A stretch of 25,895 bases of DNA from Aquariibacter sp964433315 (GTDB lineage Bacteria; Pseudomonadota; Gammaproteobacteria; Burkholderiales; Burkholderiaceae_C). This document shows positions 19,956-25,895 of the stretch, piece after piece. The stretch is from assembly GCA_964433315.1 (NCBI GenBank), contig CAYSQO010000026.1, positions 1 to 25,895 on the forward strand. Reading direction: 5' to 3'. Made by a program: the position numbers and the translations under genes. Each line of letters opens with the position of its first letter. Positions within the stretch are counted from its first letter, which is position 1. Under the pieces are notes generated by a model, which searched no databases, was not told the DNA's origin, and saw only the letters and a program-made list of their open reading frames with translations.

Positions 19956-20831
19956 ATGACCGCTGCCGCCCCCTCCTCTCCACCCGACGCCCGGCAAGCC
20001 GGCGATCCGCTGGTCCGGCGCGGCCTGCCGCATGCGCTGCAGGCCCTGCAGGCCATCGTCACCCGGGAGCTGCTGAAGTTCATGCAGCAGACCGGGCGCC
20101 TGGTCTCGGCCCTGGTGCGGCCGCTGCTGTGGCTGGCGGTCTTCGCGGCGGGCTTCCGCAACGTCTTCGGCGTGGCCATCGTCGAGCCCTACGACACCTA
20201 CATCCCCTATGACGTCTACATCGCGCCGGGCCTGATCGGCATGGTGCTGCTGTTCAACGGCATGCAGAGCAGCCTGGCCATGGTCTACGACCGCGAGATG
20301 GGCCTGATGCGCCTGCTGCTGACCGCGCCGCTGCCGCGGCCCTGGCTGCTGTTCTGCAAGCTGGCGGCCACCGCGCTGCTGTCGCTGCTGCAGGCGGTGG
20401 CCTTCGTGATCGTTGCCTGGCTGATCGGCACCGAGCTGCCGCTGCTGGGCTGGCAGGGCCTGCACGCCCTGCTGGCCGCGCTGTCGGCGGCACTCATGCT
20501 CGGCGCGCTCGGCCTGCTGCTCTCGGTGCACATCAAGCAGCTGGAGAACTTCGCCGGCACGATGAACTTCGTCATCTTCCCGATGTACTTCCTGTCGACC
20601 GCGCTCTACCCGCTGTGGAAGCTGCAGGAATCGGGGGCCGAGTGGGTCTACCAGATCGCCCGCTTCAACCCCTTCACGCATGCGGTCGAGTGGATCCGCT
20701 TCGCCCTCTACGACAAGGATCCGGGCCTTGCACCGCTGGTCGTGCTCGGCTGCACGCTCGTCTTCTTCACGCTGGCCTGCTGGGGGTATGACCCGCAGCG
20801 CGGCTTCGGCCAACTCACCAAGCGGGGCTGA
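19956..20831 (+). CDS. pedC: ABC-2 type permease, PedC family
   Basis: A 291-aa integral membrane protein of the ABC-2 class, the permease of the alcohol/PQQ-associated transporter. After a polar N-terminus it shows about six hydrophobic segments: LVRPLLWLAVFAAGF, YIAPGLIGMVLLFNGMQ, LAATALLSLLQAVAFVIVAWL, LLAALSAALMLGALGLLLSV, NFVIFPMYFLSTALYPLW and PLVVLGCTLVFFTLACWGY. The stretch YDREMGLMRLLLTAPLPRPWLL is the cytoplasmic coupling loop typical of ABC-2 permeases, and RFNPFTHAVEWIRFALY is also characteristic. It would pair with the ATPase at 16952. ABC-2 permeases mostly export, yet this family is discussed in connection with lanthanide-dependent growth, so direction is open. The next gene starts four bases after its stop. 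Confidence 0.92.
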   Translation: MTAAAPSSPPDARQAGDPLVRRGLPHALQALQAIVTRELLKFMQQTGRLVSALVRPLLWLAVFAAGFRNVFGVAIVEPYDTYIPYDVYIAPGLIGMVLLFNGMQSSLAMVYDREMGLMRLLLTAPLPRPWLLFCKLAATALLSLLQAVAFVIVAWLIGTELPLLGWQGLHALLAALSAALMLGALGLLLSVHIKQLENFAGTMNFVIFPMYFLSTALYPLWKLQESGAEWVYQIARFNPFTHAVEWIRFALYDKDPGLAPLVVLGCTLVFFTLACWGYDPQRGFGQLTKRG

Positions 20832-20835
20832 CCCC

Positions 20836-21549
20836 ATGTTGCGTTCCCTCACCGCCCTCGGGCGGAAATTCGTCACGCCCGGACTCACCGCCGCGAGCGT
20901 CTCTGCCAGCCTGCCGCCGAGCGCCCAGCGCCTGCTGCCCCGCGGTGGCGACACCCCGCTGGAGCGGCGCCTCAACCGTCTGGCCTGGGGCTGGTGGGTA
21001 CTGGCCGGCGTGCTGGTCTTCGTGGGCTGGTGGGTCAACCACCGCGGCCTGATCGCCGAACTGCACCGCGGCGACCCCAGCGGCATCAGCCTGGGCATCC
21101 TGGTGCTGGCGATCGTCGTCAGCGCCTGGGCCGGCCTGCGCATGCACCGCCTGGCTGCCGAGGCGCGGCCCGGCAGCCCCTGGCGCCAGGCCTACCGCCA
21201 GGACGTGGCCGGCCAGGTGGCCGAGACCTCGCAGCGCCTGGCCGAGCGCACGCACGGCCCGCACGAGACCGCGTGGTGGTTCGCCTCGGCGGCCATCAAG
21301 CTGGGCCTGCTCGGCACGGTGGTGGGCTTCATCATCATGGCCACGCAGATCGCGAACTCCAAGGTCTTCGAGCTCGCCGAGATCCAGGCCCTGCTGCAGC
21401 AGATGACCGCGGGCATGGCGATCGCGCTCTACACCACCCTGGTCGGCCTGATCGCCAACCTTTGGATGGGCTTCCTCCTGCTCGTGCTGGACCGCTCGGC
21501 CGACCGCCTGGCGGCCGACATCCTGAGCGAGTCGGCCCGGGAGCAGTGA
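20836..21549 (+). CDS. MotA/TolQ/ExbB-family proton-channel-like protein
   Basis: A 237-aa membrane protein. Predicted TM segments lie at about 51-67 (WGWWVLAGVLVFVGWWV), 83-101, 152-170 and 191-217. The last two form the family core: KLGLLGTVVGFIIMATQI, then QQMTAGMAIALYTTLVGLIAN, matching the Gly-Leu-Leu-Gly-Thr-Val-x-Gly and Gly-Met-x-x-Ala-Leu-x-x-Thr-x-x-Gly patterns of ExbB, TolQ and MotA. Such proteins form pentameric channels that turn ion flow into work with an ExbD/TolR/MotB partner, and the next gene encodes an ExbD-like protein. The start lies four bases after the permease stop, so it belongs to the same transcript. The N-terminal 45 residues are unlike standard ExbB. Not exbB, tolQ or motA proper: no tonB, tolA or flagellar gene is near. 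Confidence 0.85.
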   Translation: MLRSLTALGRKFVTPGLTAASVSASLPPSAQRLLPRGGDTPLERRLNRLAWGWWVLAGVLVFVGWWVNHRGLIAELHRGDPSGISLGILVLAIVVSAWAGLRMHRLAAEARPGSPWRQAYRQDVAGQVAETSQRLAERTHGPHETAWWFASAAIKLGLLGTVVGFIIMATQIANSKVFELAEIQALLQQMTAGMAIALYTTLVGLIANLWMGFLLLVLDRSADRLAADILSESAREQ

Positions 21550-21550
21550 C

Positions 21551-22153
21551 ATGGCCATGCTGCGCAAGCGTCGCCAGGACGACATCGATCCCTTCAGCGA
21601 CCTGCTCTTCAACACCCTGCTGGCCTTCGTCATGCTGTTCGCGATCGCCCTGATCGCGATGAATCCGAAGGCCAAGACCGGGGTGATCGACGCGAAGGCC
21701 GAATTCATCATCACGGTCACCTGGCCGGACATGAACCCCAACGACATCGACACCTGGGTTCAGGATCCGGGCCAGAACCTGATCTGGTTCCGCCAGCGCG
21801 AGGGCGGGATGATGCACCTGGACCGCGACGACCGCGGCTTGGCCAATGACACGCTGATCGTCAACGGCCAGCAGATCGTCAATCCGCTGAACCAGGAAGT
21901 GGTGACGGTCCGCGGCTACGCGCCGGGTGAGTACACCGTCAACCTCTTCTACTACGAGAGCAAGAACAGCGAGCCGGTGGACGTGACCGTCTCGGTGGTC
22001 AAGGTGAACCCGCGCGCCGAGGTGGTCTTCTACGGCACCACCCAGCTGGCCCGCAAGGGTGACGAAGCCACCGCCGTGCGCTTCACCGTCGCAGGCGACG
22101 GGCGGGTCACCGGGGTCAACACCCTGCCCAAGTCTCTGGTCCAACGCATCTGA
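21551..22153 (+). CDS. ExbD/TolR-like protein with unusual C-terminal periplasmic domain
   Basis: A 200-aa protein with one N-terminal TM helix (about 18-38). The pattern DIDPFSDLLFNTLLAFVMLF matches the ExbD/TolR/MotB entry motif, with Asp17 in the place of the essential proton-carrying Asp (PF-x-D-x-x). ExbD and TolR are shorter (about 140 aa) and end in a small NosD/TolR fold. Here residues 50-200 instead form a beta-rich domain with DIDTWVQDPGQNLIWF, GGMMHLDRDDRG and GYAPGEYTVNLFYYES. That pattern recalls DUF2135/YfaP-like beta sandwiches (weak, by eye). GGGAG precedes the ATG, which lies two bases after the channel gene stop. Together the two look like a stator pair with a novel effector domain. 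Confidence 0.78.
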   Translation: MAMLRKRRQDDIDPFSDLLFNTLLAFVMLFAIALIAMNPKAKTGVIDAKAEFIITVTWPDMNPNDIDTWVQDPGQNLIWFRQREGGMMHLDRDDRGLANDTLIVNGQQIVNPLNQEVVTVRGYAPGEYTVNLFYYESKNSEPVDVTVSVVKVNPRAEVVFYGTTQLARKGDEATAVRFTVAGDGRVTGVNTLPKSLVQRI

Positions 22154-22159
22154 TTCCCG

Positions 22160-22672
22160 ATGAGCAATCTGCCCGCCGACAGCAACGGCCTGCTCTGGGC
22201 CTACGTGGCCCTGGCCGCCCTGGCCGCCCTGGCCCTGATGGCCTCCAACTGGCCCAAGTGGGGCCGCGCCCTGATCGTTCTCGGGGTGACCGGCCTGTAC
22301 TTCTTCGCCAACCATGTGCTGCTCGAGGTCTGGGGCTGGCCCAGCCGCGAGGCCATGCCCGACCGCTTCGTGCTGCTGGCCACCGTCATCGACGAGCCCA
22401 GCCCCAAGAGCGCCGGCGCCCTCTTCGTCTGGGTCAACGCCCTGGAGAACGGCAAGCCCGTGGCCGAGCCCCGCGCCTTCAAGCTGCCCTACAGCAAGGA
22501 GCTGCACAGCTCGCTGAGCGAAGCCATGAAGAAGGTGCGCCAGGGCGTCAGCCAGATGGGCACCACGAGCACCAAGAGCGGCAGTGGCGCCCTGTCCTGG
22601 CTGCGGCCCGGCGGCGAGGTCCTGGACGTGAAGATCCGCGACATGCCGGTGCCCCAGCTGCCGGAGAAGTGA
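22160..22672 (+). CDS. Two-TM inner-membrane protein of the channel module
   Basis: A 170-aa protein of no family I recognise. Two hydrophobic segments, about 11-29 (LLWAYVALAALAALALMAS) and 34-57 (GRALIVLGVTGLYFFANHVL), are followed by a soluble domain of about 110 residues. It contains DRFVLLATVIDEPSPKSAG, LFVWVNALENGKPVAEPRAF, a helical LHSSLSEAMKKVRQGV, and ends VLDVKIRDMPVPQLPEK. The soluble part is probably periplasmic. It begins seven bases after the ExbD-like gene and ends two bases before the lipoprotein gene, so all four genes are likely to act together. It might be the force-transmitting partner (the place TonB or TolA takes in known systems) but has no TonB-like proline-rich spacer. 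Confidence 0.7.
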   Translation: MSNLPADSNGLLWAYVALAALAALALMASNWPKWGRALIVLGVTGLYFFANHVLLEVWGWPSREAMPDRFVLLATVIDEPSPKSAGALFVWVNALENGKPVAEPRAFKLPYSKELHSSLSEAMKKVRQGVSQMGTTSTKSGSGALSWLRPGGEVLDVKIRDMPVPQLPEK

Positions 22673-22674
22673 CG

Positions 22675-23415
22675 ATGAACCGTCTTTCATCCCGAGCTGC
22701 ACGCAGCCTCGGCCTGCTTGGCGCGGCCCTGGTGCTGGCCGGCTGCCAGGGTCAGCCGCGCGGCAGCGAGTACTTTCCGCTCGCGGGCGAGCGGGTCTGG
22801 ACCTACCGCATCATCACCGAGCTGGAGGACGAGACCCGCGAGGTCGACTCCCTCACGCTGCGTGCGCTTGGCAAGGACATGCTGGACGACTTCGCCGCCA
22901 AGAAGGCGGGCGAGGCCTGGCACCGCCGCAGCGACAGCGGGGTCGACTATTGGCTGCGCAGCGACGAGACCGGCATCTACCGCGTCGCGTCGAAGAGCGA
23001 TCTCCAGGCCGAGCCCCAAGCCGACCCGCAGCCGCGCTACGTGCTCAAGCAGCCCTACGCCGTCGGCACCAACTGGACGGGCGAGACCGCGCCCTACCTG
23101 CTGCTGCGCACGCAGGACTGGCCGCGCGAGATCCGCCACACGCATCCGACGCTGCCCATCACCTACGCCATCGTGGCCACCGAGCAGGAGGTCAAGGCCA
23201 ATGGCCGCGCCTACAGCGGTTGCCTGAAGGTCGAGGGGCGCGGCGTCGTCCATCTCTTCGTCGACCCCGTGGCCGGCTTCCGAGACGTGCCGGTGACCCA
23301 GCGCGAGTGGTTCTGCCCGGGCAGCGGTCTGGTGCGGCTGGAACGCGAAGAGCTCACCGGCTCGCGCTACACCTACGGTGGCCGCCTGGTGATGGAACTG
23401 ATCGAGGAATCCTGA
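22675..23415 (+). CDS. Outer-membrane-type lipoprotein of the channel module
   Basis: A 246-aa lipoprotein. The signal peptide LGLLGAALVLAGC has a clear lipobox (LAGC, Cys about residue 22), and the next residues (QGQ) lack Asp at +2, which favours the outer membrane by the enteric rule. The mature domain is beta-rich: YFPLAGERVWTYRIITELED, GVDYWLRSDETGIYRVA, QPYAVGTNWTGETAPYLLL, GRAYSGCLKVEGRG and TYGGRLVMELIEES. This resembles the many lipoproteins with a WTYR...-type opening that I cannot place in a named functional class. GGAG precedes the ATG, two bases after the previous stop. Its place at the end of the module suggests a link to the outer membrane. Confidence 0.8.
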   Translation: MNRLSSRAARSLGLLGAALVLAGCQGQPRGSEYFPLAGERVWTYRIITELEDETREVDSLTLRALGKDMLDDFAAKKAGEAWHRRSDSGVDYWLRSDETGIYRVASKSDLQAEPQADPQPRYVLKQPYAVGTNWTGETAPYLLLRTQDWPREIRHTHPTLPITYAIVATEQEVKANGRAYSGCLKVEGRGVVHLFVDPVAGFRDVPVTQREWFCPGSGLVRLEREELTGSRYTYGGRLVMELIEES

Positions 23416-23417
23416 GG

Positions 23418-24407
23418 ATGAGTCCCTTGCCGAACCGCCGGCGCCAGTGTCTGGCCGCCGGGGCCAGCCTGCTGCTGGCCGGGACCTGGCCCGCCGGCCT
23501 GCGGGCGGCGGAGAACTTCCCCGCCCGGCCGGTCACGCTGCTGGTGCCCTGGCCGGCCGGCGGCGGCACCGACCTGACGATGCGCATCCTGGCCGAGGCC
23601 GCCAGCCACCACCTGCGGCAGAAGGTCAACATCGACAACCGCGCCGGGGCCGGCGGCACGCTGGCCATGCCGGTGCTGCACAACGCCCAGCCCGACGGCT
23701 ACACCATCGCGCAGCTGCCGCAGACCGTCTTCCGCGCGCCCCACACCCAGCGCGTGCTCTGGGACCCGCTGCGCGACACCAGCCCGATCCTGCAGCTCAG
23801 CGGCACGACCTTCGGCATGGTGGTCGCGAGCGACAGCCCGCTGCAGAGCGTCGAGGACGTCTTCGAGGCCGCGCGCCTGCGCCCGGGCGAGATGACGGTG
23901 GCCAGCAACGGCGTCGGCACCACGCCGCACCTGGTGATCGACGAGCTGATGCAGCAGCGCTTCCTGCGCTACACCCACGTGCCCTACAAGGGCGCGGCCG
24001 AGCAGGCGCTGGCCGTGGTCTCGGGCCAGGTGCGGGTGGGGGTCGGCTCGACCGGCTTCGGCAGCTTCATCGAGCAGGGCCGGCTGCGCCTGCTGGCGAC
24101 CTTCGGGGCTCGGCGCAGCAAGCGCTGGCCGAACGTGCCGACGCTCAAGGAGCTGGGCTACAACATCGTCGCGACCTCGCCCTACGGCCTGGCTGGCCCG
24201 CGCGGCCTGCCGGAAGGCATCGTGCGCACGCTGCACGATGCCTTCCGCGCCGCGATGCAGGAGCCGGCCTACGTGGCCGAGCTGGCGAAGTTCGACCAGG
24301 AGCCGGTCTACCTCGGCACCCGGGACTACGCCCAGGCGATGCGCGAGGCCTTCGCCGAGGAAAAGCGCGTGGTCGAACGACTCGGCCTGGGCCGCAGCGG
24401 CGGCTGA
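23418..24407 (+). CDS. Tripartite tricarboxylate transporter (Bug/TctC-family) binding protein
   Basis: A 329-aa exported receptor of the Bug family, very common in Burkholderiales. Motifs are FPARPVTLLVPWPAGGGTDLT, VNIDNRAGAGGTLAMPVL, PDGYTI, VPYKGAAEQALAVVSGQV, GRLRLLATFGARRS and FPxVPTLKELGY-type WPNVPTLKELGYNIV. The N-terminus (NRRRQCLAAGASLLLAG) is a signal peptide, with an arginine run that may use the Tat route. No TctA/TctB membrane subunits are nearby, so it is an orphan receptor, as most Bug proteins are; some sense ligands for regulators rather than transport. The ATG lies two bases after the lipoprotein stop (TGAGGATG), so it belongs to the same operon. Ligand unknown; carboxylic acids from alcohol oxidation would fit. 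Confidence 0.92.
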   Translation: MSPLPNRRRQCLAAGASLLLAGTWPAGLRAAENFPARPVTLLVPWPAGGGTDLTMRILAEAASHHLRQKVNIDNRAGAGGTLAMPVLHNAQPDGYTIAQLPQTVFRAPHTQRVLWDPLRDTSPILQLSGTTFGMVVASDSPLQSVEDVFEAARLRPGEMTVASNGVGTTPHLVIDELMQQRFLRYTHVPYKGAAEQALAVVSGQVRVGVGSTGFGSFIEQGRLRLLATFGARRSKRWPNVPTLKELGYNIVATSPYGLAGPRGLPEGIVRTLHDAFRAAMQEPAYVAELAKFDQEPVYLGTRDYAQAMREAFAEEKRVVERLGLGRSGG

Positions 24408-24415
24408 GGCTCAAG

Positions 24416-24510
24416 GCCCGAGCCTGGGGCGCGGGCGCCCGGACCGGTGGGCCCGAGCCTGGGGCGCGGGCGCCCGGACCGGTGGGCCCGGGCCAAGGGC
24501 GCGGGGGACC
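24416..24510. repeat. 35-bp tandem repeat between convergent genes
   Basis: Two exact 35-base copies (24416-24450 and 24451-24485), each beginning GCCCGAGCCTGGGGCGCGGG, are followed by a decayed third (from 24486, GCCCGGGCCAAGGGCGCGGG). Each full copy contains the palindrome GGGCGCCC and the overlapping CCGGACCGG. It fills the 115-base gap between the Bug protein stop and the response regulator stop and may act as a structured convergent terminator. Confidence 0.9.
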
Positions 24511-24522
24511 GCGCGCCGGGGC

Positions 24523-25164
24523 TCAGAGCTCCATCAGGCGGTGCTGGCGCGCGTAGTGCAGCAGCTCGATGGCGGTGCTGACGCCGAGCTTCTGGCGGAT
24601 CAGCGTCTGGTAGTTGGCGACGGTCTTGCCGCTCAGGTGCAGCAGGCCGGCGATCTCGTCGACCCCGCGGCCGGCCAGCAGGTGCTGCAGCACGTCGAAC
24701 TCGCGTGGCGACAGGCGCTCGTGCGGCGGCCCCTCGCGCTCGGCCTGCTCGGCGCTGCGCGGCCAGACGCCCTCGCCGCGGCCGCTGCGGCGCACGGCGT
24801 CGATCAGCACCTCGGGCTCGCTGCTCTTGGTGACGAAGCCGCGCGCGCCGGCCTGGCGGCACTGCGTGAGCATGGCCGCGCTGTCGTGCATGGTGAAGAT
24901 CAGCACATGCAGGCCTGGCAGGCGCTGGCCCAGGCGGCGCAGGATCTCCAGCCCGCTGCGACCCGGCATGGACAGGTCGAGCACCAGCAGGTCGGCCGGG
25001 CAGGGCCGGGTCTGGGTCAGGGCGAAGTAGGCCGACTCGGCATCGCCGTACTCGGCCACCACCTGGATGTCGGGCTCCAGCTCCAGCAGGCGGCGGTAGC
25101 CGGCCCGCACGACGGCGTGATCGTCGGCCAGGGCGACGCGCAGGCTGCGCACCGGTTGAATCAT
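24523..25164 (-). CDS. NarL/FixJ-family response regulator
   Basis: A 213-aa two-domain regulator. The receiver has the acidic pair in ALADDHAVVRAG, the phosphorylated Asp in LLVLDLSMPGRSGLEIL, the Thr in LIFTMHDS and the Lys in GFVTKSSEPEVL. The C-terminal LuxR-type helix-turn-helix is LSPREFDVLQHLLAGRGVDEIAGLL and SGKTVANYQTLIRQKLGV. The ATG overlaps the stop of the kinase gene (TGATG), so they form a two-component pair. Regulators of this class control PQQ alcohol dehydrogenase genes in pseudomonads (AgmR, PedR types), which makes the adjacent pqq/ped run a likely target, by context only. Confidence 0.93.
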   Translation of the reverse strand: MIQPVRSLRVALADDHAVVRAGYRRLLELEPDIQVVAEYGDAESAYFALTQTRPCPADLLVLDLSMPGRSGLEILRRLGQRLPGLHVLIFTMHDSAAMLTQCRQAGARGFVTKSSEPEVLIDAVRRSGRGEGVWPRSAEQAEREGPPHERLSPREFDVLQHLLAGRGVDEIAGLLHLSGKTVANYQTLIRQKLGVSTAIELLHYARQHRLMEL

Positions 25165-25895
25165 GAAAGCTTCTCCAGCAGCTCCGCGGCCTCGGCGGCC
25201 GCGTCGGACAGGGGGGGAAGGGCCTCGGACGCCTCGGGGGCCGCAAGGGGCAGCCGGGTGGCCAGACGCCAGCCGCGGCCCCCGGCGCCAGGGCCCCACT
25301 GCAGCTCGGCCCCGAGGGCCCATAGGCGCTCGCGCAGGCCGGCCAGGCCGGTGCCGTGCTGCAGGGCGGCGGCGGGATCGGCGACGCCGTGGCCGTCGTC
25401 CTCGACCGACCAGCTCAGTGCCACCGGGCGCCTTGCCGTCCAGGCGCGGTCGCCGACCCCGAGGACGCTGGGGTCGGGCGTGAGGGCCACGGTCTCCAGC
25501 GTCAGGCTCAGCTGCACCTGGCGGGCCTGGGCGTGGCGCGCGACATTGGTCAGCGCCTCCTGGCTGATGCGGTAGATCGCCAGCAGCACCGCGCGCGGCA
25601 GGACCAGGCCGGCGGCCTCGGCACGATGCCACTCGCGCTCGCTGCCCTCGGGGCGGCGCAGGCGCAGGTCCAGATGCACCTGCAGGCCGTGGCTGGGGGC
25701 GCTGTGCCAGCCGCGCACCAGGGCGCGCAGCAGCTCGTGCAGGCGGGCGGCGGTCTCGTCGCTGCCGGCCTGGTCGGCCAGCGGCCCCAGCGGCCGCAGC
25801 TCGGCCAGCAGGGCGCGGGTGTCCTGGTGGATCAGGCGGCACTGCTCGCTCATGCCCTCGACCACGCTGCGCAGGGCCGAGCCTTCGTCCAGGCG
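25161..25895 (-). CDS. Sensor histidine kinase, C-terminal part (truncated by window end)
   Basis: The frame is open from the window edge and codes for the end of a NarX/UhpB-type (HisKA_3) kinase. The second dimerisation helix (CRLIHQDTRALLAELRPLGPL) is visible, followed by ISQEALTNVARHAQARQVQLSL (N box), VEDDGHGVADP (G1 box) and GTGLAGLRERLWALGAELQW (G2 region). The phospho-accepting His box and the sensor domain lie beyond 25895, so neither signal nor membrane topology can be judged. The stop overlaps the start of the response regulator. Confidence 0.92.
   Translation of the reverse strand, partial: RLDEGSALRSVVEGMSEQCRLIHQDTRALLAELRPLGPLADQAGSDETAARLHELLRALVRGWHSAPSHGLQVHLDLRLRRPEGSEREWHRAEAAGLVLPRAVLLAIYRISQEALTNVARHAQARQVQLSLTLETVALTPDPSVLGVGDRAWTARRPVALSWSVEDDGHGVADPAAALQHGTGLAGLRERLWALGAELQWGPGAGGRGWRLATRLPLAAPEASEALPPLSDAAAEAAELLEKLS

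Noticed and set aside
24416..24510. CRISPR-like array
   Set aside because: Copies are directly adjacent with no spacers, only two are intact, and no cas genes are present.

Overview
The window is very GC-rich, with long spurious open frames opposite most genes. It looks like a chromosomal segment of a betaproteobacterium, probably Burkholderiales. That placement is inferred from gene content, the tRNAs and the protein family variants, not from any database search. No transposase, integrase, phage gene or CRISPR array is visible.

Layout. (1) 1-1740: the 3' part of tRNA-Ser(GGA), a small unknown protein, a transglutaminase-like protein and tRNA-Thr(CGT). (2) 1816-3069, minus strand: coaBC for coenzyme A synthesis. 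(3) 3143-7832, minus strand: a tungsten-type aldehyde oxidoreductase operon. It encodes a 4x[4Fe-4S] ferredoxin subunit, the catalytic AOR subunit, an FAD/NAD(P) subunit, a MoaD/ThiS-like protein and a small conserved unknown. (4) 8051-9426, minus strand: cytochrome c550 of the PedF type and a MoxJ/XoxJ-like periplasmic binding protein, preceded by a near-consensus sigma-54 promoter. (5) 9760-12075, plus strand: a divergent AcoR-like sigma-54 activator. (6) 12123-13241, minus strand: a proline-iminopeptidase-type alpha/beta hydrolase. (7) 13485-16714, plus strand: pqqBCDE with overlapping stops and starts and no pqqA nearby. (8) 16952-20831, plus strand: the ABC system that accompanies PQQ alcohol dehydrogenases (ATPase, YVTN beta-propeller, substrate-binding protein, PedC-type permease). 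(9) 20836-23415, plus strand: a tightly packed four-gene membrane module (MotA/TolQ/ExbB-like channel, ExbD/TolR-like protein with an unusual C-terminal domain, two-TM protein, lipoprotein), followed by a Bug/TTT-type binding protein. (10) 24523-25895, minus strand: a NarL-type response regulator and the C-terminal part of its histidine kinase.

How it fits together (inference). Most of the window serves periplasmic alcohol oxidation by a PQQ-dependent dehydrogenase that itself lies outside the window. PqqBCDE make the cofactor. PedF takes electrons from the dehydrogenase, and the MoxJ/XoxJ-like protein assists it. In Pseudomonas putida the PedA1A2BC transporter, related to the system here, is linked to growth on alcohols and to lanthanide supply. 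The AOR operon could oxidise the resulting aldehydes to acids in the cytoplasm. The sigma-54 activator and the two-component pair are the likely regulators.

The least explained part is the four-gene channel module at 20836-23415, physically continuous with the PQQ-linked ABC genes. It combines the hallmarks of an ion-driven ExbB/ExbD or MotA/MotB stator with a C-terminal domain that I do not recognise as any standard partner domain.
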